A DNA stretch of 64,000 nt from Ruminococcus sp. (GTDB lineage: Bacteria > Bacillota > Clostridia > Oscillospirales > Acutalibacteraceae): contig JAFUIK010000016.1 of assembly GCA_017473955.1 (NCBI GenBank), forward strand, positions 1 to 64,000, read 5' to 3'. Positions within the stretch are counted from its first letter, which is position 1. Each line of letters starts with the position of its first letter. Positions 43,339 through 51,808 of the stretch are shown here, in pieces. The position numbers were made by a program, and so were the translations under genes. A model generated the notes under the pieces. It had not been told where the DNA came from, did not search any database, and saw only the letters and a list, made by a program, of their open reading frames with translations.

Positions 43339-43502
43339 TTTTGCTGAACACAGGTTTTCTATCTTTGCTACAAATTGTAATATAATACACACCTGCACTA
43401 CTGTAGTCATAATCTTTCAAAGGATTGTTTTTTCTTTTAGGAAGTTCCATAATCCTCACCAAATCAATTCTATCATACTCATTATGATTTTATCAACAAA
43501 AA

Positions 43503-43535
43503 AGGACACCGATTTCACTCGGTGTCCTGATTTTT
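43503..43535. terminator. bidirectional terminator at the end of the dockerin metallophosphoesterase gene
   Basis: A 10-bp perfect stem AGGACACCGA (43503-43512) with 43519-43528 and T/A runs on the two sides. A partial copy of the first arm appears again at 42918-42926. Confidence 0.8.
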
Positions 43536-43546
43536 ATATCACATCA

Positions 43547-45772
43547 TTAAGGTGTGTATGTATAGGTAGCACAGTTGTACTTTCCGTTTGTCTGGGTTGT
43601 TGTGTAGTAGCCCTGATTGTTGGTTGCTCCAAGTGTGAGGTCAACAGTCTGTGTACCTGAGCCGTTTGAGAAGATGATATTGTTATACTTGCCTGTTGGA
43701 AGTGTAATCTTATAAATCTTCTGTGACTGGCTATTAGTACCAACGTAATCCATAGCCTCACCCGGCCAACTGTTGTTGCCAGAATCACCCCATACATAAG
43801 CGTAAACTGAGCTCCAGTTTGGAATGTTTGTAAAGTAAACGTCGATTGAATCGCCTACATCACCGCTCGAAGTACCGCCTGTTGCTGTAATAATATCAGT
43901 AAGCTCTTTGTAAAGTGTGCTGAGCTTATTGTAAGCAGCAGTTGATGTGTCACCTGACTTTTCAAGCTCCTTGACATACTTCTTAACAGCCTGATACTGG
44001 TCGTATGATGAGTAAGCGTAGCTTCCCGAAAGCTCTTTCTTAGCAGTTGAAAGAAGTGTAGCAAAATCGTCAGCACCTGTTACTGCTGCATCCTCATCCA
44101 AAACAGCAACAACCTCATTGAGCTCAACAGGGAACTTATCAAAAATCTGAGCAAGATACTGCTGAATTAAAGTAGCGTCCATAATTGTGAGCTTATCGCT
44201 ACCTGCTACCATAGCGTTTACAAGGCCCTCGTCTGTAATAGTCTCGTGCTTTGCAAGGTGAAGCTGAATAAGAGTAGCGTCTGTGATAGCAACCTTGCCG
44301 TCGAGGTCAGCATCGCCGTAAAGGTTAGGTTTCTTAGTTGGTTCCTGTGTTGGTGCAGGAGTAGGAGCCTGAGTTGGTGCAGGAGTCGGTGCCTGTGTCT
44401 CAAGAGCTGATGTTGAAGTCTCGATAATATATGTGCAGTCAGGCATAATCTCGTTTGAGTAGAGGTTAGCACCGTTGAAAATTACACAATTGTTGTACAC
44501 ATCAACAAGATAACCTTCAGTAAGACCTAAAACCGGATCTCTGTTAACAGAACCGTTGATAAGACGTCTTACACCACCAATTGCACTGTTGTGCATCATA
44601 ACGGCAGAAGTGCCGTTGTTGTCCGAGTAGTTTAAGTGAGCAGAAAGCTCAAGGTGAGTATGACCTGTTACAATGATACATTCCTTGTATGTTTCCATAA
44701 GCTGTACAAATCTCTTTACACTAGCCTGTGATGTTGTCATACCAAGGTCATAGTAGAATGGGCTTGACGCCTTATCGCCACTGCCCCAGCCTTCAATGTT
44801 AGCGTGCTCAAGAATAAAGATATTTTTACCGTCGCCGTGGTATTTTTTGAGTAAGCCCTCAAGCCAATTGAGCTGAGTAGTAGTGAACTGGTCACCCTGA
44901 TTTGAATAGAAACCGCCTTCCTGAGCCATAAAGATGAAGTGGTCACCTGTTGTCGGCTCAGTGATTTCAAAGTAAGCCTTGTTAGCTTTGATAGATTCAG
45001 CCTTGGAGTCAATACCGGTGCCTAAAACGAAAGGACCATTAAGCACAGGAGCACTGCCCTGCCAGTTAACGTGAACGTCATGGTTACCGTTACACTCCCA
45101 AACAGGATTTGAGTAGCTTGAATCAGCTAAAATCTTCTGATATCTCTTGTATTCAGCGGCATATGTCTGACCGCCATTCTGGTCATTAACGATGTCACCT
45201 GATGAAACAAGGAAGTCAACGTCTCTTTGTGAGAAGGTCTCCAAAGCCTTAGCCCAGTGAGTTTCATCGTGTGGATATCTGCTTTCGCCGTATGAGTCGT
45301 TAGCAAGCTGTGGGTCAGAAAAAGCACCAAAGTTGTAGATTGCGTTTCCTGTATTTAAAATTTTATTCTGTGGGATAGCGTATGTACCTGCAGCCGCACT
45401 CACATTTTTGTTGCTTGGAACAGAGCTGCCTTTGATAGCAATAACCTGTGTTGCCTTTGGCGGAATAGCTGTGTGGTCAAGCATCTTGTATGTGCCTGTG
45501 CTACCGGATGCAACGTTTAAGGTCGCGATATATCTGTAGCCGTCAAGTGCCTTTGTGTTGTCCGCCCAATAAAGGTAGTAGTTACCTGCCGATGAGCTGT
45601 CGTTTACAGTAAGGCTGATTGTTCCCTCAGCATAACCTGCTTTACTTGCTTCATCACCGCTGAAAGAATAGCTAAGTGTTACACCGCTGGCAGCAGTAGT
45701 AACAGAAGCTGTAAAAACAAGCGAAGTAAGCAAGGTAAGCATCGCAAGGATAATAGCGATGGTTTTTTTCAT
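43547..45772 (-). CDS. secreted metallophosphoesterase with dockerin and CBM26
   Basis: 741 residues from the ATG at 45772 after AGGAGG; a longer frame upstream has no binding site. Signal peptide (about 1-28), a beta domain (about 29-130), a calcineurin-like metallophosphoesterase domain (about 145-430; DPQL, SGDIVND, GNHDVH and GHTHLE metal ligands), Thr/Pro/Gln linker (TPAPTQ repeats, about 455-480), dockerin (about 487-555, first loop GDADLDGKVAITD intact, second loop GSDKLTIMD shortened), a helical segment (about 565-640), and a C-terminal CBM26-like module (about 645-735). A phosphoesterase in a starch-linked cohesin-dockerin complex is unusual; phytate or nucleotide phosphate release is possible. 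Confidence 0.9.
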   Translation of the reverse strand: MKKTIAIILAMLTLLTSLVFTASVTTAASGVTLSYSFSGDEASKAGYAEGTISLTVNDSSSAGNYYLYWADNTKALDGYRYIATLNVASGSTGTYKMLDHTAIPPKATQVIAIKGSSVPSNKNVSAAAGTYAIPQNKILNTGNAIYNFGAFSDPQLANDSYGESRYPHDETHWAKALETFSQRDVDFLVSSGDIVNDQNGGQTYAAEYKRYQKILADSSYSNPVWECNGNHDVHVNWQGSAPVLNGPFVLGTGIDSKAESIKANKAYFEITEPTTGDHFIFMAQEGGFYSNQGDQFTTTQLNWLEGLLKKYHGDGKNIFILEHANIEGWGSGDKASSPFYYDLGMTTSQASVKRFVQLMETYKECIIVTGHTHLELSAHLNYSDNNGTSAVMMHNSAIGGVRRLINGSVNRDPVLGLTEGYLVDVYNNCVIFNGANLYSNEIMPDCTYIIETSTSALETQAPTPAPTQAPTPAPTQEPTKKPNLYGDADLDGKVAITDATLIQLHLAKHETITDEGLVNAMVAGSDKLTIMDATLIQQYLAQIFDKFPVELNEVVAVLDEDAAVTGADDFATLLSTAKKELSGSYAYSSYDQYQAVKKYVKELEKSGDTSTAAYNKLSTLYKELTDIITATGGTSSGDVGDSIDVYFTNIPNWSSVYAYVWGDSGNNSWPGEAMDYVGTNSQSQKIYKITLPTGKYNNIIFSNGSGTQTVDLTLGATNNQGYYTTTQTNGKYNCATYTYTP

Positions 45773-46146
45773 TCTGATTACCTCCTGATAGAAAATCGTA
45801 AAGCATAAAAGCCTGTTACAAAAGGCGTGATATATAAGCATATAAAGGCACGTCTTCACTCTAACATATATATTTTAACATAATACCGAAAACAAATAAA
45901 GGAATTTATCGCTGAATATGTACCAAAATTTCGACCCTGTTTTTGTGCAAAAAACACCCACTTGGTTGCCCTTTTTTATCAAATAGATTGATATATAATA
46001 TCACGATTATGTCTAACATGCATAAATTGCCCAAAAAATCGACTCTATTTTTGTCTATTTTTAACTTTACTTTTTTTACAGCTTGTGATATACTCATTGT
46101 ATCTAATTGTAGGTTTTTATTATGTTTCTATATGGAGGAGATTATT
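45773..46146. other. intergenic region between divergent dockerin and SPQTG genes
   Basis: 374 nt without a gene. It holds the AGGAGG leader of the metallophosphoesterase on the minus strand, with a possible TTGTTT-N17-TATATA promoter near 45870-45900, and the promoter of the SPQTG gene at 46066-46094. I see no repeat or RNA gene. One minus-strand open frame here lacks a binding site. Confidence 0.55.
46066..46094 (+). promoter_or_regulatory. promoter of the SPQTG gene
   Basis: TTTACT, 17-bp spacer, TATACT (46089-46094), 53 nt before the start codon. Confidence 0.5.
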
Positions 46147-46371
46147 ATGAAGAAGTTATTTTCTATTGCAATCGTTGCTGTTATGATGCTTGTAATGGGC
46201 ACTGTTTCCGCTTTTGCTGAGGTTAGCCCTACAGCTAAGCCAAGCGTAGACGATCCATCAGGTCCTTCAACATCACCACAGACAGGCGACGTTGCTGTAT
46301 ACTGCGGTTCATTTGCTGTATTAATGACTGCTGCTACTGCTGTTCTCGCTGTTAAGAAAATTAAAGAGTAA
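46147..46371 (+). CDS. small SPQTG-type wall-anchored peptide
   Basis: 74 residues from the ATG at 46147 (TATGGAGGAG upstream; frames reading from 45943 are not supported). Signal peptide (1-25), a Ser/Pro/Thr-rich 25-residue middle, then SPQTGD (about 43-48), a hydrophobic helix (about 50-68) and a KKIKE tail: a short, complete cell-wall sorting signal of the LPXTG-like class. The mature peptide would be only about 20 residues. The sortase gene starts 137 nt downstream after a terminator. Confidence 0.82.
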   Translation: MKKLFSIAIVAVMMLVMGTVSAFAEVSPTAKPSVDDPSGPSTSPQTGDVAVYCGSFAVLMTAATAVLAVKKIKE

Positions 46372-46385
46372 TTTTACTGCGACTT

Positions 46386-46416
46386 AAAGCTCCGCTTAAA
46401 GCGGGGCTTTTCTTTT
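46386..46416 (+). terminator. terminator after the SPQTG peptide gene
   Basis: Stem AAAGCTCCGC (46386-46395) with GCGGGGCTTT (46401-46410, one G-T), then a T-rich run. Confidence 0.8.
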
Positions 46417-46431
46417 TTATGCTCTTCTTCA

Positions 46432-46460
46432 TTGACATACATTACTTGCAAATGTATAAT
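46432..46460 (+). promoter_or_regulatory. consensus promoter of the sortase-LCP operon
   Basis: TTGACA, 17-bp spacer, TATAAT (46455-46460), a full consensus match, 48 nt before the start codon. Confidence 0.85.
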
Positions 46461-46508
46461 TATTGTGTATAGATATTTTAAATCATTAGACGTAAAAGGG
46501 AATATATT

Positions 46509-47336
46509 ATGAAGAAAAAATCAGGAAAAATCATCTGGGTCGTTGTGCTTATCATAGCTATTTTGCTTTTCCTGCTTTGTGCAGGTTACCTTGTTAAGTA
46601 CTTTTTCTTTGACCCGTCACAAACAATAAAACGACCAACCGTCACAGAAAGTGTTTCAAATTCAACAAGTGATGAAGAAACTGTCGCTCCTACACAAGCT
46701 CCTACCGAGCGTTTCAAGGAAACTACCGCGAAGCTCGATGAAACCGAAACCGTCAATTTTTACGAGCTGATGGAGATTAACCCTGACATCTACGCGTGGA
46801 TTTACATCCCGAACACTAATGTTGACTACCCTATTGCCCAGAGCGAGAAGGGTGTCAGCGACAGCTTTTATCTTGACCACAATGTCTATAAGAACTACCA
46901 ATTCTCGGGAACCATTTACTCTGAAAAGCAAAATGCCAAGGATTTTTCTGACCCTTGCACCATCCTTTATGGTCACAATATGCTAAACGGCTCGATGTTT
47001 GCCTCCCTCCACAACTTCAACGATAAAGAATTCTTTGATAATAATAACACTATTTTTGTATTCACAGAGGACAAGCTTTACACCTACCTTATCTACTCAG
47101 CGTATCAGTACGACGACAGACATATCTTGAATTCGTTTGATATGAACGACGCTTCAAGTTTTAGGGAATATCTTGACTCAACTTTGCTACAGCGTCCGTA
47201 TTACTGCAACGTAAGAGAAGATATCAGACTTTCAACTGATGACCGCATTTTAACTTTGAGCACCTGTATGAACGGTGGCGGCAACGTCAGATACCTTGTA
47301 CAGGGGGTACTTGTAGATGAACAATACACCGAATAA
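46509..47336 (+). CDS. class B sortase
   Basis: 275 residues from an ATG after AAAGGGAA. N-terminal signal anchor (about 8-33), a Thr/Glu/Pro linker (about 40-80), then the sortase barrel (about 85-272) with PNTNVDYPIAQ, catalytic His in YGHNM (about 156-160), Cys in LSTCMNGG (about 250-257) and Arg in NVRYLV. Class B features are the longer helical insert. It likely attaches SPQTG-type proteins, including the upstream peptide, to the wall. The stop overlaps the LCP start by 20 nt. Confidence 0.93.
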   Translation: MKKKSGKIIWVVVLIIAILLFLLCAGYLVKYFFFDPSQTIKRPTVTESVSNSTSDEETVAPTQAPTERFKETTAKLDETETVNFYELMEINPDIYAWIYIPNTNVDYPIAQSEKGVSDSFYLDHNVYKNYQFSGTIYSEKQNAKDFSDPCTILYGHNMLNGSMFASLHNFNDKEFFDNNNTIFVFTEDKLYTYLIYSAYQYDDRHILNSFDMNDASSFREYLDSTLLQRPYYCNVREDIRLSTDDRILTLSTCMNGGGNVRYLVQGVLVDEQYTE

Positions 47337-48597
47337 TGATTTCGAGGCAACAAAGCCGATTGTAAAAGCTCCTGAGAATTTACCAACACAGCAGGAGCTT
47401 GACGCAATTGAATATATAACCCCTCCCACAAAAGGCAAGCGTAAACATAAATACAAATTCTCAAAACACAGAAAGCATCACGTATCACAAACAACAAGGA
47501 ATGATGCTGAAGATTTCGTATATGCCCGCCCTCACAGCTCTAAGGAGAGAAAAAAGAAAAAGGCTTTAAAGATATTGATTATCATACTTTGCGTGATTCT
47601 CGCACTCGTAATCGCCGCAGCTTCTACCCTCTTTATTTTCAATCAAATTGGTAAATCAGCGATGCACAATTACGACGAGATGACAATCGAGCCTTCTCCT
47701 GAGCTCGAAAATGTTGAAGATATTAAGGATTCCGGTAAAACCATAACCTACAACGGCAGCACATATAAATTCAACGAAGATGTCGCAACCGTTGTGCTTA
47801 TGGGCATTGATACCAAGGACTTTGAAACTCCTAGCCTTGAGGTGGGCGAAGGCGGACAGGCTGATGCTATCTACATCGCTGTTATTGACACTAAAAACAA
47901 CAAGGTTTCCATCCTCGGCGTATCGCGTGACTCAATGGTAGACGTAAATATTTACAACACAGACGGAGAGTTTGTACGCACAGAGAATATGCAAATTTGC
48001 CTTTCTTATGCCTATGGTGATGGCCATCACACAAGCTGCGAAAACACCACACTAAGTCTGGAAAGACTTTTCTACGGCTTGCAATTCAACACATACTTTT
48101 CTATAAATAAAAAAGCTGTGGAAACTCTGACCGACGCTGTCGGCGGTGTTACACTCACAGCCCTTGTAGATTTTACATCTTCATACTATGGACGCACTAT
48201 TTCTGCTGGCGAAACAGTCACCCTGCACGGAAACGATGCAAATATGTACATCCGCTCCCGTGATTTGGACGAGCTTGATTCCAACAACGACCGTATGGCT
48301 CGCCAAAAGCAGTTTATGACAGCGTTTTTGTCACAGATTTGGGATTCTGCAAAAGCTAAGCCTTCTGTTATAACCGACTTATACTCGACTATCTCAAGCA
48401 ACTCAACCACTAACCTTACCCCGTCAAAGATGACCTACCTTGCATCAACTGCGATTTCATCGCTTGGTTCATACACGGAAATTGAGTTCATCAATGTACC
48501 CGGTCAAGTCACTAAAGGTGAGTACGCCGAGTTTATCGTTGACCAAGACGGACTTATGGAAGTTATGCTTGACTTGTTCTATATTAAAGTTGACTAA
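47317..48597 (+). CDS. LCP-family (LytR-CpsA-Psr) cell-wall polymer ligase
   Basis: 426 residues from an ATG that overlaps the sortase gene by 20 nt, with AGGGGG upstream. A long basic cytoplasmic start (about 1-80), one membrane helix (about 85-108), then the LCP domain (about 140-420) with VLMGIDTKDFE, ILGVSRDSMVDV (Arg/Asp metal and pyrophosphate residues), the DAVGGVTL block, and RSRDLDELDSNNDRMARQ carrying the conserved Arg pair. LCP proteins move polymer from lipid carriers onto peptidoglycan. The overlap couples it to the sortase. Confidence 0.93.
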   Translation: MNNTPNNDFEATKPIVKAPENLPTQQELDAIEYITPPTKGKRKHKYKFSKHRKHHVSQTTRNDAEDFVYARPHSSKERKKKKALKILIIILCVILALVIAAASTLFIFNQIGKSAMHNYDEMTIEPSPELENVEDIKDSGKTITYNGSTYKFNEDVATVVLMGIDTKDFETPSLEVGEGGQADAIYIAVIDTKNNKVSILGVSRDSMVDVNIYNTDGEFVRTENMQICLSYAYGDGHHTSCENTTLSLERLFYGLQFNTYFSINKKAVETLTDAVGGVTLTALVDFTSSYYGRTISAGETVTLHGNDANMYIRSRDLDELDSNNDRMARQKQFMTAFLSQIWDSAKAKPSVITDLYSTISSNSTTNLTPSKMTYLASTAISSLGSYTEIEFINVPGQVTKGEYAEFIVDQDGLMEVMLDLFYIKVD

Positions 48598-48618
48598 GCT
48601 TTTACAAAGCAACATAAA

Positions 48619-48648
48619 ACCCCGCTGATATAACCAGCGGGGTATCTT
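48619..48648. terminator. terminator between LCP and AraC genes
   Basis: A 9-bp stem ACCCCGCTG (48619-48627) with 48635-48643, between convergent genes. Confidence 0.75.
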
Positions 48649-48662
48649 TGTGTATTTAAAAA

Positions 48663-49541
48663 CTAAATCTTTCTGATTTCAGAAATCTGCGGTAACTCGT
48701 GATAAATCTTAACGTACTCACTTGGAGCACAGCCATACACACTTTTAAACACGGCAATAAATGACTTTACACTAGGGAATCCGTTTGCAAGTGCAGCGTG
48801 AGTTTCGCTGTCATTATTGTTTTGGATATCAAGCAACGCGTTTTCAAGTCGCACAAGATTCAAGTAGTTCTTAAAAGTTTTCCTTGTGCTTTGTCTGAAA
48901 TAACGTGAAAAATACGTAGGAGTAAGTCCAACATAAGACGAAATATCATCAAGGCTGATTTTTTCCTTGTAGTTTTCCTTTATAAAGTCAATAGCCTTTT
49001 TAGCATATTCAAGGTCATCAGACGGTTCGTGATTAGACACATTTTCTTTCTTAATTCTGCACTTAGTAAACAGAACCATCATAATCTGCATCATAGCACA
49101 GGATATTTTAAGTTCAGAAAACTCGCCCTTATTTTCAAGTTCGAAAACAATAGCTTTAAGCAATTGTGCAATACGTTGCTTTGCCTGCTCGTTCTTCTCA
49201 ACATCAAGCATATAGCTCTCAAAGTCAGGGAAATAAGCCTTGATATAGTTGTACGAGAAAAGCACAACAAGGTATTTGACTGGTTCGTCAGGAGTCTTAC
49301 CGCAAGTCTGGTGAACATCTTCGGAATTCACTACAACGTACTCCCCGTCAGAAATATCCCTATCTACATTATTCTGCATAGTCCACATTCTGCCCTTGAC
49401 TATATAGTCAATCTCCAGATTCTTGTGCCAATGTTTGTTAGTAAAGCACTCGCAACCCGGTTTCTCGTAAAGCATAACCTTACCCGGCAGATTGTTGTCA
49501 GCAGTGACAATTTCGTATTTACATCGGTAACCGTTTGACAT
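48663..49541 (-). CDS. AraC-family transcriptional regulator with cupin sensor
   Basis: 292 residues from the ATG at 49541 after GAGGTGAT. N-terminal cupin-like domain (about 20-105) with KHWHKNLEIDYI histidines and EDVHQT, a linker, and a C-terminal two-helix-turn-helix DNA-binding domain (about 190-290) with ISLDDISSYVGLTPTYFSRY (20 residues: ISLDDISSYVGLTPTYFSRY) and FRQSTRKTFKNYL. Such regulators sense small sugars or related ligands. The target is unknown; it is divergent from a secreted MBL protein gene, whose shared intergenic region it may control. Confidence 0.93.
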   Translation of the reverse strand: MSNGYRCKYEIVTADNNLPGKVMLYEKPGCECFTNKHWHKNLEIDYIVKGRMWTMQNNVDRDISDGEYVVVNSEDVHQTCGKTPDEPVKYLVVLFSYNYIKAYFPDFESYMLDVEKNEQAKQRIAQLLKAIVFELENKGEFSELKISCAMMQIMMVLFTKCRIKKENVSNHEPSDDLEYAKKAIDFIKENYKEKISLDDISSYVGLTPTYFSRYFRQSTRKTFKNYLNLVRLENALLDIQNNNDSETHAALANGFPSVKSFIAVFKSVYGCAPSEYVKIYHELPQISEIRKI

Positions 49542-49561
49542 AATATCACCTCGTAATTTAT

Positions 49562-49590
49562 ATAATAGCACATTTTTATGATATTTGCAA
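49562..49590 (-). promoter_or_regulatory. promoter of the AraC regulator gene
   Basis: Minus-strand TTGCAA (49590-49585), 17-bp spacer, TATTAT (49567-49562). Confidence 0.6.
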
Positions 49591-49612
49591 ATTTTATCTT
49601 AAAAAACTGTTA

Positions 49613-49641
49613 TTGAAATGATTTCGGGATTAGTGTATAGT
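49613..49641 (+). promoter_or_regulatory. promoter of the secreted MBL gene
   Basis: TTGAAA, 17-bp spacer, TATAGT (49636-49641), 30 nt before the TTG start. Confidence 0.65.
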
Positions 49642-49670
49642 AGTATCATAATTCACAGGAGGTACATAAA

Positions 49671-50705
49671 TTGAAGAAAATCCTGTCACTTTTTATATGT
49701 ATAATACTCATTCTATCCCTGTGCTCGTGCTCCTACCTAGAGGATTTGACTCCGCACAAAAACTACGATGGCGAGCTGATAGTCCACTTTATCGACGTCG
49801 GTCAGGGTGACTGCACTCTTATAGAATCCGACAACCAATTTATGCTTATTGACGCGGGCGAAGCCGAGTATGGTGCTACAGTGTGCCAATATTTAGAAAA
49901 CAACAATGTAAAAACCTTAAGCTACGTTGTCGCCACTCACCCACATTCTGACCACTGCGGAGGACTCACAGAAGTTATCAACACCTTTGAGTGCGAAAAT
50001 TTCATAACCGTAGAAACCGACCAGCAAACCAGAAGCTGGCTTAATGTACTTAACGCAGTCAGCGAAAACAATGTTAACTACATAGACGCAAAGGTAAACG
50101 CTACCTACTCTTTAGGAGATTCGACCTTTGAGATACTCGGACCACATTCGAGTAATTACGAAGAGTATAACAACTTTTCAGTGGTTATTAAAGCAACCTT
50201 TCAAAACAACTCCTTTTTATTTACGGGAGATGCAGAAAGACTTGCAGAACACGAAATGCTCGACTACGGCTCCAACCTGTCAGCAGATGTGCTCAAAATT
50301 CCTCATCATGGCTCATCAAGCTCCAGCAGTAAGGAGTTTTTATCTGCTGTATCGCCAACATACGGTGTCATCTCCTGTGGATACCAAAACGAATATGGAC
50401 ATCCTCACAAAGAGACGGTAAAAAGCTTGAACGCACTTGGTGTTACTATCTACCGCACCGACATCTTGGGGACAATCGTAGCCACATCCGATGGCAACAA
50501 CATAGAATTTTTCTATGAAAATACCGACGAGAAGGTTGAAAAGCCAACTCCCGTTTCCTATATCGGCAATAAAAACACAAAGAAATTTCACCTTGACTCC
50601 TGCAACGGAGTAAAAGATATAAAAGCAGAAAACAAAGTACAATTCCATTCACGCGAGGATGCCTTAGAAAAAGGCTATTCCCCGTGCAAAACCTGTAACC
50701 CGTAA
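49671..50705 (+). CDS. secreted ComEC-like metallo-beta-lactamase lipoprotein with Ada-type zinc domain
   Basis: 344 residues from a TTG start that follows AGGAGGT by seven bases; no ATG is in place. Lipoprotein signal with LCSC lipobox (Cys near 20). MBL domain (about 36-270) with HFIDVGQGDCTLI, the zinc motif ATHPHSDHCGG (about 83-93) and KIPHHGSS (about 207-214), the pattern of the ComEC/Rec2 C-terminal domain. C-terminal about 55 residues (YIGNKNTKKFHLDSCNG start, KGYSPCKTC end) resemble the Ada metal-binding domain. Possible secreted nuclease acting on DNA outside the cell; activity is inferred. The next gene starts 6 nt after it. Confidence 0.9.
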   Translation: MKKILSLFICIILILSLCSCSYLEDLTPHKNYDGELIVHFIDVGQGDCTLIESDNQFMLIDAGEAEYGATVCQYLENNNVKTLSYVVATHPHSDHCGGLTEVINTFECENFITVETDQQTRSWLNVLNAVSENNVNYIDAKVNATYSLGDSTFEILGPHSSNYEEYNNFSVVIKATFQNNSFLFTGDAERLAEHEMLDYGSNLSADVLKIPHHGSSSSSSKEFLSAVSPTYGVISCGYQNEYGHPHKETVKSLNALGVTIYRTDILGTIVATSDGNNIEFFYENTDEKVEKPTPVSYIGNKNTKKFHLDSCNGVKDIKAENKVQFHSREDALEKGYSPCKTCNP

Positions 50706-50711
50706 TTTATT

Positions 50712-51761
50712 ATGATTGATAACAACATCTGCGTCTGGGACGCGTTAAAAAATGCAGAAAAGCCCATCATCCTCTACGGTATGGGCAACGGTGCCGACAA
50801 GGTGCTCGACGAATTTAATAAAAGAAACATAGCCTGTCACGGAGTTATGGCAAGCGACGACTTTGTCCGCTACCAGAATTTCCGAGGATTTACAGTAAAA
50901 AAGATGTCTGATTTTGAAGAAGAGCTAGGCGATTTTATAGTCGCTTTATGCTTTGCGTCTTCCCTACCTGACGTTATGGAACACATTCGCTGTGTAGCCG
51001 CTTGTCACGAGCTTTTAGTTCCTAATGTCCCTGTCTATGGCAGCGAGATAATCGACGACAGCTTTATAGAAAAATATAAAGACGATATTAACAGAGCCTA
51101 CAATCTTCTTGCTGACGATAAATCAAAGGAAGTTTTTAAAAACGCGTTAAACTTTTTATATAGCGGAAAGCTTTATTATCTAACAAAATCAGACAGCGAC
51201 AAGTACGAAGCTTTCCTCAATATTCTCAAGCTTACAGACAATGAAAGCTACCTTGATTTAGGAGCATACCGCGGTGATACTGTTGATGAATTTTTGCACT
51301 ACACAAACGATTACCAAAAAATAGTAGCAGTTGAACCTAACCATAAAAACCATTCAAAGATGATAGAACACTGCAACAACCTTTCGAATTTCACCGCAGT
51401 AAATGCGGGAATTTCGGATATTAATGGCACAATGCTTGTAACAAAGGGCGGTGGGAGACAATCCGTCGTAGGCGACAAAAACGGCATAGAAACCCCTGTT
51501 ACAACAGTAGACTCCTTAAGAGAGGCTCACGGCAATTTCACCTATATCAAAGCTGATATTGAGGGTATGGAACACAAAATGCTTGATGGGGGTATCGTAA
51601 CACTAAGCGAAAAACCGAAATTAAACATCGCCGCATACCACACAAACAGCGACTTTTTCACTCTTCCTTTAAGAATTAGCAAAATAAATCCCGAATACAA
51701 AATCTATATTCGAAAGCATCCTTACATCCCCTGCTGGGATTTAAATTTATATTGCATATAA
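50712..51761 (+). CDS. FkbM-family SAM methyltransferase
   Basis: 349 residues. N-terminal part (about 1-150) resembles nucleotide-sugar or sugar-related Rossmann folds (ILYGMGNGADKVLDEF), then the FkbM methyltransferase domain (about 175-345) with YLDLGAYRGDT (about 176-186) SAM-binding and IKADIEGME (about 275-283). FkbM enzymes O-methylate sugars or polyketides. The ATG at 50712 has no clear binding site and probably relies on coupling to the preceding gene 6 nt away. Confidence 0.9.
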   Translation: MIDNNICVWDALKNAEKPIILYGMGNGADKVLDEFNKRNIACHGVMASDDFVRYQNFRGFTVKKMSDFEEELGDFIVALCFASSLPDVMEHIRCVAACHELLVPNVPVYGSEIIDDSFIEKYKDDINRAYNLLADDKSKEVFKNALNFLYSGKLYYLTKSDSDKYEAFLNILKLTDNESYLDLGAYRGDTVDEFLHYTNDYQKIVAVEPNHKNHSKMIEHCNNLSNFTAVNAGISDINGTMLVTKGGGRQSVVGDKNGIETPVTTVDSLREAHGNFTYIKADIEGMEHKMLDGGIVTLSEKPKLNIAAYHTNSDFFTLPLRISKINPEYKIYIRKHPYIPCWDLNLYCI

Positions 51762-51762
51762 C

Positions 51763-51808
51763 AATAACCACCATTCAAAGGTAAAACTTCGGATGGTGGT
51801 TATTTTAT
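51763..51808. terminator. terminator between FkbM and DUF2752 genes
   Basis: A 12-bp stem AATAACCACCAT (51763-51774) with ATGGTGGTTATT (51793-51804). It overlaps the last codon of the DUF2752 gene. Confidence 0.75.

Larger units (their letters stand above)
42934..43450 (-). pseudogene. REP-associated tyrosine transposase (RAYT) pseudogene carrying two REP copies
   Basis: The start at 43450 (MELPKRKNNPLKDYDYSS) and the continuing segment from about 43310 read as two frames of one Y1/IS200-like (TnpA_REP) protein. Seen: N-terminal YYITICSKDRKPVF, then a frame break inside a family-A REP (43307-43338), then YGEIIEKN, the HUH metal motif MPNHIHIL and a QRSYYDHIVRDERDYL block with catalytic tyrosines, ending at 42934. 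A second REP (43144-43172) is read in frame as SGMSKSPSPT. RAYTs are thought to spread REP sequences. The break leaves an internal 107-codon frame (42934-43257) that keeps HUH and Tyr, so a short product may still form. Confidence 0.87.

Noticed and set aside
43534..45330. Several overlapping minus-strand open frames within the metallophosphoesterase gene
   Set aside because: All lie in other frames of a well-supported gene and lack domain content or binding sites.
45906..46146. Minus-strand frame at 45906-46097 and a long plus frame reading into the SPQTG gene from 45943
   Set aside because: Neither has a ribosome binding site. The SPQTG gene starts at 46147 behind TATGGAGGAG with a signal peptide.
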